Shown: positions 42,701 to 50,790, counted from the first letter of the stretch. The stretch: 64,000 bases of DNA from Rhizobium leguminosarum bv. trifolii WSM2297 (GCF_000271845.1 NZ_JH719395.1:3590253-3654252), one strand, 5' to 3'. Notes: generated by a model from the letters alone, not told the origin. Made by a program: numbers and translations.

Positions 42701-42887
42701 AACGCAGCACACGCACGGCGCGCCGCGTCGGCAGGTAGATCGTCACCCTGGAAAGCGACAGCGGATCATCGGTCTCATGCCGGAAGAGCGGCGTCAGCCG
42801 GCCGTCGCAAAGCGTCGTCGCCAGCGTTTTCAGGAAGGAGAGGCCCGCCGGGATCGTCAGAATGCGTGGCTGATGCCGCTCCGCCAT
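39693..42887 (-). CDS. addB: AddB subunit of the AddAB recombination complex
   Basis: Second nuclease-bearing subunit of AddAB (1064 residues), of the alphaproteobacterial type. The N-terminal helicase-like region begins ILTIPAGLSFLKTLA, where a Walker A motif would be expected but GKT is absent. The C-terminal nuclease has GTLYHKIIDRFI and VADRIDITGPNAADIIDYKTG. The whole protein has a single cysteine (residue 27), so it cannot hold the four-cysteine iron-sulphur cluster of Firmicute AddB. It follows murU by three bases. Confidence 0.94.
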   Translation of the reverse strand: MAERHQPRILTIPAGLSFLKTLATTLCDGRLTPLFRHETDDPLSLSRVTIYLPTRRAVRVLRSEFVDLLGGRSAILPVIRPLGETDDDSGYFDEALPATIDLAQPLSNTARLLELARLILAWRNKLPEIVRHIHSDSPLVAPASPADAIWLARNLAELIDSIETEDLDWSELSKLDTGDYAAWWQLTAEFLQIASAFWPERLSELGKSSPARHRNAILRAEASRLSATQPAGPIIIAGSTGSVPATADLIAAVANMPEGVIVLPGLDLSMPETHWQMVAPEPAPGQYANPASRSHPQYGLSSLLKRLKLTRAEVTALDRPEADLDRRAEVLSRALTPSEATSDWGAWKSELPGGALSSAFADVSLIEAANEREEATAIAIALRLALERPGQDGESRAALITPDRNLARRVMAELSRFGILADDSAGTPLAATPQGTLLQLLLEAALRPGDPVAIVSLLKHPLARFGLERDALISATQALELLALRGGVAEVDISRLEPLLTHQLAEQAEDRHAPQWRKALAPDAAEAAYDLARRVTQATEPLASALMRHRPEDRGKTSSFTLSEWAERTGRSLEAVAVDPRGNLADLWSDEAGDALAALLSEVIDTNGQMEADGPQWIDIMAALAAGHAVKPRALSHPRLFIFGTLEARLQSVDTLIIGGLNEGTWPGQTANNPFIPRMMKTEIGLEPPERRIGQLAHDFEMANGTRHLIYSRALRQGSTPTVASRWLQRLLALAGEAFEAESKGRGNRFLRWAGLIDRGDAQTPAQRPSPKPPLALQPTSYSFSEVGRLRRDPYAIYARRILRLDPVDAFNRDPGAAERGTLYHKIIDRFIREAHVAGTPHAAAAMERILSELFDMEQLPPHIDAVWRPRFRAVARAFLDWEAGRRPGIRKTLTEVRGGVELEAINIRLNGVADRIDITGPNAADIIDYKTGYNPSPAQARVLLDPQLALEAAALSAGAFRDAGSLVPQDLLYVRLRPGRRFLVDIVNNESSARSDKAKSAMDLAAESIDQLVKFVSLLQSGEKGFTSRLIPAQQFDFGGDYDHLARVSEWSTAETEEGGGDE

Positions 42888-42890
42888 ATC

Positions 42891-43622
42891 TCACGCAAAC
42901 GTCCGCAGCCGTCGGATCGTTTCCTCCGCTTCGCCGATCGCCTCCGGCGTTCCCACCGTCAGCCAGTGGCCTTCGAGCACCATGCCGAACAGTCGCCCGC
43001 GCGCGATCGCCTTGTCGAAATAAATATTGAGGTTGAACGCATCCTTTGGCGCGTCATCGAGCAAGGACGGGTTCATGACGATCGCTCCGGCATAGACCAC
43101 GGGATTGGACGGGTCGTCGCGATACCGCGTCAGCCGGCCGTCAGCCGCCATGCCGAAATCATTCCGGCCGTTATGCCCTGTCGTATCCTCAATCCCAACG
43201 CAAAGCAGTGCCATGTCCATGCGCTCGGCATCGAAGAATCCGGCTAAGCGCTCCAAGTTCGTCGGCCGCCCCGGCTGTTCGCCGATCCAGAAGAGATCGG
43301 CATTCATGACGAAAACGTTCTCGCGATCAAGCAGCGTCAGACCCTTCGCCAGCCCGCCGCCGGAATTCATCAGCGCTTCCCGTTCATCGGAAATGATGAT
43401 GTCGAGGTCGCGATAGGCCTTGAGATGGTCGAGCATCTGGCCGGCAAAGTGGTGAACATTGACAACGACCCGTTCGACGCCGGCCGCAACCAGCGAATCC
43501 AGCGCATAATCGATCATCGGCTTGCCGTCGATTTTCACCAGCGGCTTCGGGATCGTGTCGGTGATCGGGCGCATACGGGTGCCGAGACCCGCGGCCAGTA
43601 CCATGGCTTGTCTGATGGTCAT
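42891..43622 (-). CDS. murU: N-acetylmuramate-1-phosphate uridylyltransferase-like nucleotidyltransferase
   Basis: Sugar-phosphate nucleotidyltransferase (243 residues). The N-terminal signature MVLAAGLGTRMRPITDTIPKPLVKIDGKPMIDY is typical, followed by NSGGGLAKGL and the metal-binding VFVMNADLFW. Its gene follows the tsaE/amgK fusion by 13 bases; AmgK and MurU together return MurNAc to UDP-MurNAc in a cell-wall recycling route known in Pseudomonas and Caulobacter. The exact substrate is therefore inferred from context. Confidence 0.88.
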   Translation of the reverse strand: MTIRQAMVLAAGLGTRMRPITDTIPKPLVKIDGKPMIDYALDSLVAAGVERVVVNVHHFAGQMLDHLKAYRDLDIIISDEREALMNSGGGLAKGLTLLDRENVFVMNADLFWIGEQPGRPTNLERLAGFFDAERMDMALLCVGIEDTTGHNGRNDFGMAADGRLTRYRDDPSNPVVYAGAIVMNPSLLDDAPKDAFNLNIYFDKAIARGRLFGMVLEGHWLTVGTPEAIGEAEETIRRLRTFA

Positions 43623-43635
43623 GCTGATCCGGAAC

Positions 43636-45147
43636 TTATGATTCGCTTTGGCCTATTCCAGCCCTTGCGGACCAATCGCGCAAGGGGGCAAGCGCTTCGT
43701 GCTCGAACGCGACCTGGAGATAGGCAAGCGTTCGCGGCATATGTTTGAGATAGCCGGGCTTGCCGTCGCGCTGCAACAGCCGCACCCAGAGACCGGCAAG
43801 TTTGCAATTGCGCTGCGCCGACATTATCGCCCAGACTTTCATGAATCCGGCCTCGTCAAAGCCGCCCTGGGCGCGGCGCAGGGTGAGGTAATCGTCCATC
43901 AACTGCCGGAAGAGCTCCGGTTCGATCGTTGCGCGCGCATCCTGGACGATGGAGGCAAGGTCATAGGCGGTCGGGCCGATCATCGCATCCTGGAAGTCGA
44001 TGATGCCGACCTTGCCAATACCGCTTTCCCCCTCGCGCCAGATGATGTTGGGCGAATGGAAGTCGCGCAGCAGCAGGTTCTTCTCGGCTGTGGCGAGCTC
44101 GTCGATGAGCGCGTCCCAGATCGCCAGATACTCCGCCCGTTCGGTATCGGTGGGAGGTGTGCCGCGCTTCCAGGCCATATGCCAATCGAGCACAAGCTGC
44201 ACTTCCATCTTCATTGCCGTGCGGTCGAAGTCCGGAATGTGATGGGTATGCGTTGTCGAAACCGGGATATCCTGCGGAATCTGGATGGAATGAAGATGGG
44301 CGAGGCAGGCGACGCTTTGCCGGTAACGTTCGGCGATCGGCCGCCCGTCGTCATCAAGAACGCCTTCCGTGCCGAGATCCTCCATCAGCAGGATGCCCTG
44401 CTGATAATCGACCTTGTAGATCTCCGGCGTCGCAAACCCTCGCCCGCGCAACACATCGGCAATCGCAACGAAAGGGTAGGCGTTCTGTGCCAGATGCGCC
44501 ACCTTGGGGTAGGGCTTGCCATCATAGACCGGCGGGCCCTCGGGATGCGGGCGCCAATCCATCAGTATTTTTCGCGGGCCACCGTTCGGATAGATCGCCT
44601 CATAGGCGCGCAGCGAAGCGTCACCGGTCAGGAAGCGGCGTTTGACATCGGGATAGCCGGCTTGGTCGAGGAAGGCGCGGATCGCCAGGACCCTGCGGAT
44701 CCGCGAAGCCTGCGGATCTATGGCTTTGATCGTTGCCCGGCGGCCGCTGCCCTCATGTTCCAGCCTCAGGGCAATGCGCCCGGCGGGCAGTTCGCCCTCA
44801 GCCATCTCCGGCCATTCGACGAGACAGATGCCGCTCTCCAGGGCCTCGTCGAAGCCGAGTTCCGTCAGTTCGGCCGGATCGCCGAGCCGGTAGAGATCGA
44901 AATGCGAAATGGCGATGCGCAGATCGTAAGATTGCACCAGCGTGAAGGTCGGGCTCGGGACTTCGAGCCCCTCGTCGTCGGCCATGGCGCGCAGGATCGC
45001 CCGGGCGAGCGAGGATTTGCCGGCGCCGAGATCGCCGGAAAGGGCAAGACAGTCGCCGGCTTTCAGCGCCAGCGCCAGGTCTTCGCCGAGTCGAATGGTA
45101 GCCGCCTCGTCTTTCAGGAAAAGCGAGATCGTATCGGTGGTCGTCAT
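43636..45147 (-). CDS. tsaE: TsaE-AmgK fusion: t6A synthesis ATPase with anomeric sugar kinase
   Basis: A two-domain protein of 503 residues. Residues about 1-150 are TsaE (YjeE), the ATPase of the tRNA t6A machinery, with P-loop SGDLGAGKSSLAR (residues 38-50) and PSPTFTLVQSYD. Residues about 165-503 are an aminoglycoside-phosphotransferase-like kinase with LLRDFHSPNIIW (catalytic loop) and IIDFQDAMIGP (metal loop), close to AmgK. Fusion of these two is known in rhizobia. It overlaps the stop of the upstream kinase gene divL by four bases and precedes murU. Confidence 0.92.
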   Translation of the reverse strand: MTTTDTISLFLKDEAATIRLGEDLALALKAGDCLALSGDLGAGKSSLARAILRAMADDEGLEVPSPTFTLVQSYDLRIAISHFDLYRLGDPAELTELGFDEALESGICLVEWPEMAEGELPAGRIALRLEHEGSGRRATIKAIDPQASRIRRVLAIRAFLDQAGYPDVKRRFLTGDASLRAYEAIYPNGGPRKILMDWRPHPEGPPVYDGKPYPKVAHLAQNAYPFVAIADVLRGRGFATPEIYKVDYQQGILLMEDLGTEGVLDDDGRPIAERYRQSVACLAHLHSIQIPQDIPVSTTHTHHIPDFDRTAMKMEVQLVLDWHMAWKRGTPPTDTERAEYLAIWDALIDELATAEKNLLLRDFHSPNIIWREGESGIGKVGIIDFQDAMIGPTAYDLASIVQDARATIEPELFRQLMDDYLTLRRAQGGFDEAGFMKVWAIMSAQRNCKLAGLWVRLLQRDGKPGYLKHMPRTLAYLQVAFEHEALAPLRDWSARAGIGQSES

Positions 45148-47126
45148 TCGGCGGCCGCGGTATGCGGGACATTCACCGAGGGGATACGGCAGACGACGGT
45201 GGTGCCTTTGCCGGGCTCGCTGTCGATCGTCACGTCGCCATGATGCAGGCTGACGAAGCTGTCGACGATCGAGAGACCGAGGCCGGCACCGCCGCGCTTG
45301 CCGCTTTTTGCTCCTGTGGCAAAACGGTCGAAGACGGTGGCGATCATGTCAGGCGAGATGCCGGGGCCGCGATCGCTGACGGCGAAGACGAAATCCGTGC
45401 CTTCGCGACGGCATTCGAGCGAGATCGAGCTGCCCTCGGGCGAGAAGTTCGCCGCATTGGAAAGCAGCTTCAGAAGGATCTGCTTCAGCCGCTGCGGATC
45501 GGCGACGATCGAGCCGAGATAGGCCGGTGCGGTGATTTCAAGCGCGACGCCGCTTTCGTGCAGGCGATCGGCGATCTGCATCGAGACGTCGTCGAGCAGG
45601 TCGTTGAGATCGATATCCGCATAGTTCAGGCGCATGATGCCGGCATCGACGGTGGCAAGGTCGAGGATATCGTTGACGAGCGTCAGGAGAACCGAGGACG
45701 AGGTCGAGATATGGTCGATATATTCGGCCTGCCTCTCGTTCAGCGGCCCGACGCCCTGCGTGCGCAGCAGGTCGGTGAAGCCGATGATATTGGTCAGCGG
45801 CGAGCGCAGCTCGTAGGAAACATGTTGGACGAAGTCGTTCTTCAGCTCGTCGGCCTTGCGCAGCGCTTCGTTCTTCTCGGTCAGCGCCCGCTCGGCCCGC
45901 ACGCTGTCGGTCATGTTGACGAAGGTCAGCATGGTCTGGGCGTTCGGCAGCGGGATGACGGCATAGTCGAGCACGAGGCCGGAGAAGAGTTCCAGCGTTC
46001 CCTGGCCCGAGCGGCGTTCGTCGTCGAAGCTGGTGATCAGTTCCGCGAAGGCCTTCCAGCCATCCGGCCGGTCATAAGACGGGGCGCAGGCCTCGCCCAG
46101 CGCACGGATATGGGTGCCGGGCTTGGCCTCGGTTTCGGTGATCCCCCACAGCGCGCGGAAGGCCGGGTTCGACAGACGGATGCGTCCATCCGGGCCGAAC
46201 ACCGCCACACCTTCGGAAAGATGGTCGATCGTTTCGCCCTGCACCTTGACCAGCGTATTGTAGCGCGTTTCGAGATCGACCTGCTCGGTCAGATTTTCGA
46301 ACACCCAGGTGGCGCCGCCCTGCGGATGGGCGGTCGCAAAGACGCGCAATGTCTGGCCATTGGGCAGGTGCCAGAGATCGGATTGCGTGTCGAGCGCGCG
46401 ATAGACGGAAAGGGCTGCTTCCTTCCAGCTTTTCCAGTTGAGCTGGTCCGGCAGCTTCTTGGCTGCCCGCAGCCGCTCGAGCAACTCGCTATTATCTGGC
46501 CGGCCTTCAAGGAAGGCGATATCCAGCTCCCAGAGCGCGACGAACGCCTGGTTATAGAATTGCAGCCGGCGGTCGCCGTCGAAGATGGCAACCGGCGTGG
46601 CGAGATGGTCGAGCGTTTCGGCATGGCTCTTCAGCGTCCGTTCCAGCTCGGCGCGTACCGCTTCGATGTCGGACACGTCGATTGCGATGCCGGCCGAGCC
46701 GCTGGCAAGCCTGACGTCGACCACATCGAAGAATGTGCGGTTGCCGTGCACGACCGTCGAGATCGTGTCGTGGAAGGGTGATTCCGGCGTCGTCGTCGCG
46801 CGAATGCGTTCGCGCGCCACCGTCGTCAGCATCTCGCGGCCTTCATTGATTGCCTGCTGCGGCGAGCGCGCTTCGACGGCCTCGCCATAAGCCTGGTTGA
46901 CCCAGGTGAGGCGGCCGGCCGGATCGCGCTGCCAGGCCGGCATGTCGATCGCGTCGAGCATGCTCTGGAAGGCCGAGATCGAAGTCATCAGCCGGTCGCG
47001 CTCGATCCTCAGCTCCGCAAGCTCGGCGCGCAGATTGTTGAGCGCCACGAAACGGACGAAGGCGCGGCCGCCGGAAACCCGGCCCTGTGCCTCGAGGATT
47101 TCATCGCGGATGGTTTCGACCACCAT
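45144..47126 (-). CDS. divL: DivL-type PAS sensor kinase, main part (tyrosine in place of phospho-acceptor histidine)
   Basis: Encodes 660 residues: several PAS-type segments (about 60-390), a DHp helix, and a GHKL ATPase with NAANFSPEG, DRGPGISPDM and GGAGLGLSIV. The H-box reads FVQHVSYELRSPLTNI, so the usual histidine is tyrosine (residue 438). This is the hallmark of DivL, which in Caulobacter controls CckA and hence CtrA. The frame continues upstream without a good ribosome site at ATG 47126, and the membrane-anchored N-terminus lies in another frame (next entry). A single extra base near 47142-47145 would explain the split. Confidence 0.85.
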   Translation of the reverse strand: MVVETIRDEILEAQGRVSGGRAFVRFVALNNLRAELAELRIERDRLMTSISAFQSMLDAIDMPAWQRDPAGRLTWVNQAYGEAVEARSPQQAINEGREMLTTVARERIRATTTPESPFHDTISTVVHGNRTFFDVVDVRLASGSAGIAIDVSDIEAVRAELERTLKSHAETLDHLATPVAIFDGDRRLQFYNQAFVALWELDIAFLEGRPDNSELLERLRAAKKLPDQLNWKSWKEAALSVYRALDTQSDLWHLPNGQTLRVFATAHPQGGATWVFENLTEQVDLETRYNTLVKVQGETIDHLSEGVAVFGPDGRIRLSNPAFRALWGITETEAKPGTHIRALGEACAPSYDRPDGWKAFAELITSFDDERRSGQGTLELFSGLVLDYAVIPLPNAQTMLTFVNMTDSVRAERALTEKNEALRKADELKNDFVQHVSYELRSPLTNIIGFTDLLRTQGVGPLNERQAEYIDHISTSSSVLLTLVNDILDLATVDAGIMRLNYADIDLNDLLDDVSMQIADRLHESGVALEITAPAYLGSIVADPQRLKQILLKLLSNAANFSPEGSSISLECRREGTDFVFAVSDRGPGISPDMIATVFDRFATGAKSGKRGGAGLGLSIVDSFVSLHHGDVTIDSEPGKGTTVVCRIPSVNVPHTAAAE

Positions 47127-47727
47127 GTCGAAGCTCTGTCGCCCCGTCGCGCAGCCGGTCGATCGCCTTTTCCAGATCGGCGGCCGAGCGTGACTTCAGC
47201 CAGAGGCCGAAGGCCAGGAATTCGCCGTCCTGCGGCGCGCCGGTCTCGGGCGGAAGCTGGCCGAGCAGTTCGGGACGGGCATTGCCGTCCCAGATGACGA
47301 TCCGCCGGTTCTTGTCGGCGATCAGCGCCTGGTATTGCGAAATGCGCTGCTGGGCATCGGACAGCGCCGAGCGGATTTCCCGGCTCTCGCTTTCCAGATT
47401 GCCGCGCTGGCGCACCAGCCACAGCGTCGAAAGCAGGGCTGCGGATATGACGCCGATGACGACGGAAACGCCGACGACCTGCGAGGATGTGAAGAGGTGA
47501 GCCGAGGCCGTCGCCTGCTGCTCCGTCTGTGCCAGAACCGGCCGCGCCAGCGCGGCAAACGCCGTGCCGGCCGCGCAGGCTTTCAGAAAGCGCGCCAATG
47601 ATCTGTCTTGCTTTGCGGCCTCGTGTGCCGTTGCAAATTGATGGTCTTGGCCTGCCATCAACGGGCGGCGACCGGCGCGAGCGCCATCATCCGCCTGACC
47701 GGGCAGGCTGTTTTTCATTTCCGACAT
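47101..47727 (-). CDS. divL: N-terminal fragment of divL (membrane anchor and first PAS part), out of frame
   Basis: Encodes about 208 residues: a hydrophobic segment near 50-70 (FLKACAAGTAFAALARPVLAQ), a second transmembrane helix (VVGVSVVIGVISAALLSTLWLV), a coiled region and the start of a PAS-like domain (NRRIVIWDGNA, FLAFGLWLKSRSAADLEKAIDRLRDG). It stops at 47101 in a frame different from the kinase part. Removing one G of the GGGG at 47145-47142 (minus strand) joins both into one ORF of about 860 residues. The start may be ATG 47727 or TTG 47751. Either a true frameshift or a sequence error. Confidence 0.7.
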   Translation of the reverse strand: MSEMKNSLPGQADDGARAGRRPLMAGQDHQFATAHEAAKQDRSLARFLKACAAGTAFAALARPVLAQTEQQATASAHLFTSSQVVGVSVVIGVISAALLSTLWLVRQRGNLESESREIRSALSDAQQRISQYQALIADKNRRIVIWDGNARPELLGQLPPETGAPQDGEFLAFGLWLKSRSAADLEKAIDRLRDGATELRHGGRNHPR

Positions 47728-47751
47728 CCGCGGTATGTCTCCGTCCTTCAA

Positions 47752-47872
47752 TGTGCCGCATTACGACAAGACATCCCATTTTCGGAGCGGTCGGACAGGG
47801 TCCGGCGCCACGAATCAAGTCTTAAAACAATACTTCGGAAGGGAATCGGCGGGAAGGGAGCGCCCAAAAAAT
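47752..47872. other. Intergenic region between ahcY terminator and divL
   Basis: About 120 bases that should contain the divL promoter. I see no clear -35/-10 pair, CtrA site or repeat. Confidence 0.3.
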
Positions 47873-47902
47873 AAGCCGCGGCATTTGTCAATGTCGCGGC
47901 TT
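47873..47902 (-). terminator. Terminator downstream of ahcY
   Basis: Stem AAGCCGCGGCAT / ATGTCGCGGCTT (one G-T pair) with a six-base loop. On the minus strand it is followed by TATTTTTTGGG. It lies 30-60 bases past the ahcY stop. Confidence 0.88.
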
Positions 47903-47930
47903 CTACATCTTGTGGATATTAACGATCAGG

Positions 47931-49331
47931 TCAATATCTGTAGTGGTCGGCCTTGAACGGGCCCTTCGGCGAGACGCCGATATAGGCAGCCTGTTCCGCA
48001 GAAAGCTCGGTCAGCTTCACGCCGAGCTTGTCGAGATGCAGGCGCGCGACCTTCTCATCGAGATGCTTCGGCAGGATATAGACCTGGTTCGAATATTGCT
48101 CGGGCTTGGTGAAGAGCTCGATCTGCGCCAGCGTCTGGTTGGTGAAGGAGGCCGACATCACGAAGGACGGATGGCCGGTGGCGTTGCCGAGGTTGAGCAG
48201 ACGGCCTTCGGAAAGCAGGATGATGCGGTTGCCCTTGGGGAACTCGATCAGGTCGACCTGCGGCTTGACGTTGGTCCACTTGAGATTGCGCAGCGCAGCG
48301 ACTTCGATTTCATTGTCGAAGTGGCCGATATTGCCGACGATCGCCATGTCCTTCATCGCCCGCATATGGTCGATCCGGATGACGTCCTTGTTGCCGGTGG
48401 TGGTGATGAAGATATCGGCCGAGGAAACGACGTCCTCGAGAAGCACGACTTCATAACCGTCCATGGCGGCCTGCAGGGCGCAGATCGGATCGGCTTCGGT
48501 GACCTTGACGCGGGCGCCGGCGCCGGAGAGCGAAGCAGCAGAACCCTTGCCGACGTCGCCGTAGCCGCAGACGACGGCAACCTTGCCGGCCATCATCACG
48601 TCGGTGCCGCGGCGGATACCGTCGACCAGCGATTCCTTGCAGCCGTATTTGTTGTCGAACTTCGACTTGGTGACGGAATCGTTGACGTTGATCGCCGGGA
48701 AGGGCAGCAGGCCCTTCTGGCTGAGCTGGTAGAGGCGGTTGACGCCGGTCGTCGTTTCCTCGGTGACGCCCTTGATCGCGTCGCGCTGCTTGGTGAACCA
48801 GCCAGGCGATGCGGCAAGACGCTTCTTGATCTGTGCGAAGAGGATTTCCTCTTCCTCGGAATGCGGATGCGACAGCACGTCCTCGCCGGCTTCGGCGCGG
48901 GCGCCGAGCAGGATGTACATGGTGGCGTCGCCGCCGTCATCGAGGATCATGTTGGAAAGGCCGCCGTCGGCCCACTGGAAGATCTTGTCGGTATAGACCC
49001 AGTAATCTTCGAGCGATTCACCCTTGATGGCGAAAACAGGGACGCCGGCAGCGGCGATCGCGGCAGCGGCGTGATCCTGCGTCGAGAAGATGTTGCACGA
49101 GGCCCAGCGGACTTCGGCGCCGAGCGCCACCAGCGTCTCGATCAGCACGGCGGTCTGGATGGTCATGTGCAGCGAGCCGGTGATGCGCGCGCCCTTCAGC
49201 GGCTTTGCCTGGCCGAATTCGGTGCGGCAGGACATCAGCCCCGGCATTTCGGTTTCGGCGATCGTAATTTCCTTGCGGCCGAAATCCGCAAGCCCGATAT
49301 CGGCGACGACATAATCTTTTTCGGTGCTCAT
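47931..49331 (-). CDS. ahcY: Adenosylhomocysteinase (S-adenosylhomocysteine hydrolase)
   Basis: NAD-dependent hydrolysis of S-adenosylhomocysteine to adenosine and homocysteine in the methyl cycle (466 residues). [21 protein letters not shown], the NAD motif [13 protein letters not shown] and the C-terminal KADHYRY are diagnostic. ATG 49331 fits the known length; the open frame beyond it is not used. A 20-base palindrome lies about 130 bases upstream (49461), probably an operator. Confidence 0.98.
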   Translation of the reverse strand: MSTEKDYVVADIGLADFGRKEITIAETEMPGLMSCRTEFGQAKPLKGARITGSLHMTIQTAVLIETLVALGAEVRWASCNIFSTQDHAAAAIAAAGVPVFAIKGESLEDYWVYTDKIFQWADGGLSNMILDDGGDATMYILLGARAEAGEDVLSHPHSEEEEILFAQIKKRLAASPGWFTKQRDAIKGVTEETTTGVNRLYQLSQKGLLPFPAINVNDSVTKSKFDNKYGCKESLVDGIRRGTDVMMAGKVAVVCGYGDVGKGSAASLSGAGARVKVTEADPICALQAAMDGYEVVLLEDVVSSADIFITTTGNKDVIRIDHMRAMKDMAIVGNIGHFDNEIEVAALRNLKWTNVKPQVDLIEFPKGNRIILLSEGRLLNLGNATGHPSFVMSASFTNQTLAQIELFTKPEQYSNQVYILPKHLDEKVARLHLDKLGVKLTELSAEQAAYIGVSPKGPFKADHYRY

Positions 49332-49460
49332 AGAGGTCTCCAGGCTGAAAAACGTCTCAAAATTGGCGCAGGCGCGAAAATGACCGCGCGACGGATAGGC
49401 CGGATGCAAGCTCACGGCATGTCCGCCGTTTAGCAGGCTTCGGATGCGAAGGCAATAAGG

Positions 49461-49480
49461 ATATAAAGAAGTCTTTATAT
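49461..49480. promoter_or_regulatory. 20-base palindrome upstream of ahcY
   Basis: ATATAAAGAAGTCTTTATAT: two perfect nine-base arms around AG. AT-rich within GC-rich surroundings and placed in the ahcY promoter area. It resembles the operators of ArsR-family SahR-type regulators of methionine cycle genes, by inference. Confidence 0.6.
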
Positions 49481-49503
49481 GTTTATATGAGCTTGGCCGA
49501 AGC

Positions 49504-49779
49504 CTACATCTCTTCGCCGAAGCGATTCTGGATCAGCTGGTCCAGGGCCTCCAGCGCTTCTTCGGCCTGGATGCCGCTTGCCGAGACGACGACGCTCGAG
49601 CCGGGGCTCGCGGCAAGCATCATCAAGCCCATGATCGAGGTGCCGCCGACCGTCATTCCGTCTTTGGAAACGGTGATGGCGGCATCGAAAGTCTCGACCA
49701 TCTGCACGAATTTGGCGGAGGCGCGCGCGTGGAGACCGCGCTTGTTGATGATGAGGAGTTCCCGGGAGAGCGATGTCAT
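49504..49779 (-). CDS. ptsH: HPr family phosphocarrier protein
   Basis: Phosphocarrier of the phosphotransferase system (91 residues). The active-site histidine is His17 in [14 protein letters not shown], and Ser48 in [11 protein letters not shown] corresponds to the regulatory serine that HprK phosphorylates in other bacteria. It lies nine bases after the EIIA-Man gene. No sugar-transport PTS permease is visible, so a regulatory rather than transport role is likely. Confidence 0.95.
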   Translation of the reverse strand: MTSLSRELLIINKRGLHARASAKFVQMVETFDAAITVSKDGMTVGGTSIMGLMMLAASPGSSVVVSASGIQAEEALEALDQLIQNRFGEEM

Positions 49780-49788
49780 GAAGGGCCG

Positions 49789-50190
49789 TTATTTTCCGCT
49801 GAGCACGCGGCTCGCGACATTGATATATTTTCGCCCGGCTTCGGAAGCCTCCACCAGTGCCTTCTCCATATTGTTCTCGCCGCGCACGCCGGCGAGCTTG
49901 ATCAGCATCGGCAGGTTGACGCCGGCAATGACTTCGGTATGGCCGCTGCTCATGACTGAAATGGCGAGATTGGACGGCGTACCGCCGAACATGTCGGTCA
50001 GAATGACGACGCCATGGCCGTCATCGGCACCGGAAACAGCTTCCAGAATGTCCTGCCGTCTTTGATCCATGTCGTCTTCGGGGCCAATACAGACCGTCTC
50101 GATGAATTTCTGAGGACCGACGACGTGCTCGACAGCATGACGAAACTCTTCAGCCAGCTTGCCATGAGTGACAAGCACAAGTCCGATCAT
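49789..50190 (-). CDS. PTS EIIA component, mannose family
   Basis: A 133-residue EIIA-Man-type domain. The phospho-acceptor is His9 in MIGLVLVTHGKLAEEF; VVILTDMFGGTPSNLA is the family loop. Such stand-alone EIIA-Man proteins in alphaproteobacteria work with HPr in regulation. ATG 50190 has GGGAGCAG upstream. It lies between hprK (150 bases upstream) and ptsH. Confidence 0.93.
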   Translation of the reverse strand: MIGLVLVTHGKLAEEFRHAVEHVVGPQKFIETVCIGPEDDMDQRRQDILEAVSGADDGHGVVILTDMFGGTPSNLAISVMSSGHTEVIAGVNLPMLIKLAGVRGENNMEKALVEASEAGRKYINVASRVLSGK

Positions 50191-50340
50191 GATATTACTG
50201 CTCCCATATACGCGAACGGTGGCCCCAATATCGCAATGCAGCAATTACGTCCACCGGTGGGGGCACATCTTGGCTATGAAAAGCCGAAGTGCAAGATAAA
50301 AATGCGAATATATAAGGCAGATTGATCAATCCGGAAGGCG

Positions 50341-50790
50341 TCAATGCCCGATATCGGGTGCTTTCGCCATCAGCATTGCAAGGGGTGACGAGACGCCTGT
50401 GAGCAACCGCAATGCGGGAAGCGAAAAACCGGGCGCGAGGCTGACGATTTCACCCTCTGGCGGCAGGCGGTTTTCACCGGACGCGCTGCCCGGAAGCACG
50501 GCATAATGCATCGCCGCCTGGGGAACGTGCTCCTGTCGGACGATGCCGGTGCCGCGAAGCTCGATCAGCCCGGCGATCGACGGCGGGCAGCTGGCCACCA
50601 CGGTGCCGGTCTCTTCGGAGAGAAGAACCTGGTCGTCGGCGACCAGTGCCGTAAAGAGCCCGAGCCGGCGCGCTTCGGTCATGCAGGTAAAGGCCAGCAT
50701 TGATTTTCCCCAGCCGGAGGGGCCGCTGAACAGCAGGCCCGTGCTGCCGACGACGATCGCCGTCGCATGGATGTTTAAGGCCGCCGTCAT
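50341..50790 (-). CDS. hprK: HPr kinase/phosphorylase (short alphaproteobacterial form)
   Basis: Kinase domain only (149 residues), lacking the N-terminal domain of Firmicute HprK. The P-loop GPSGWGKS is at about residues 23-30, and ALVADDQVLL follows. It should phosphorylate the serine of HPr (gene 560 bases downstream). The gene overlaps the end of chvG by four bases, so it belongs to the chvI-chvG-hprK operon. Confidence 0.94.
   Translation of the reverse strand: MTAALNIHATAIVVGSTGLLFSGPSGWGKSMLAFTCMTEARRLGLFTALVADDQVLLSEETGTVVASCPPSIAGLIELRGTGIVRQEHVPQAAMHYAVLPGSASGENRLPPEGEIVSLAPGFSLPALRLLTGVSSPLAMLMAKAPDIGH

Noticed and set aside
45162..46781. A 539-codon plus-strand ORF opposite the DivL-type kinase
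   Set aside because: Shadow of the kinase coding sequence; no known domain.
47911..47919. DnaA-box-like TGTGGATAT at the ahcY end
   Set aside because: Single site with one mismatch and no cluster or AT-rich element around it.
47910..49433. A 507-codon plus-strand ORF opposite ahcY
   Set aside because: It lies over the highly conserved ahcY gene and lacks domain likeness or a ribosome site.
49332..49460. An S-adenosylhomocysteine or SAM riboswitch in the ahcY leader
   Set aside because: I could not build the conserved pseudoknot or core motifs of either class; the palindrome upstream is a better explanation for control.
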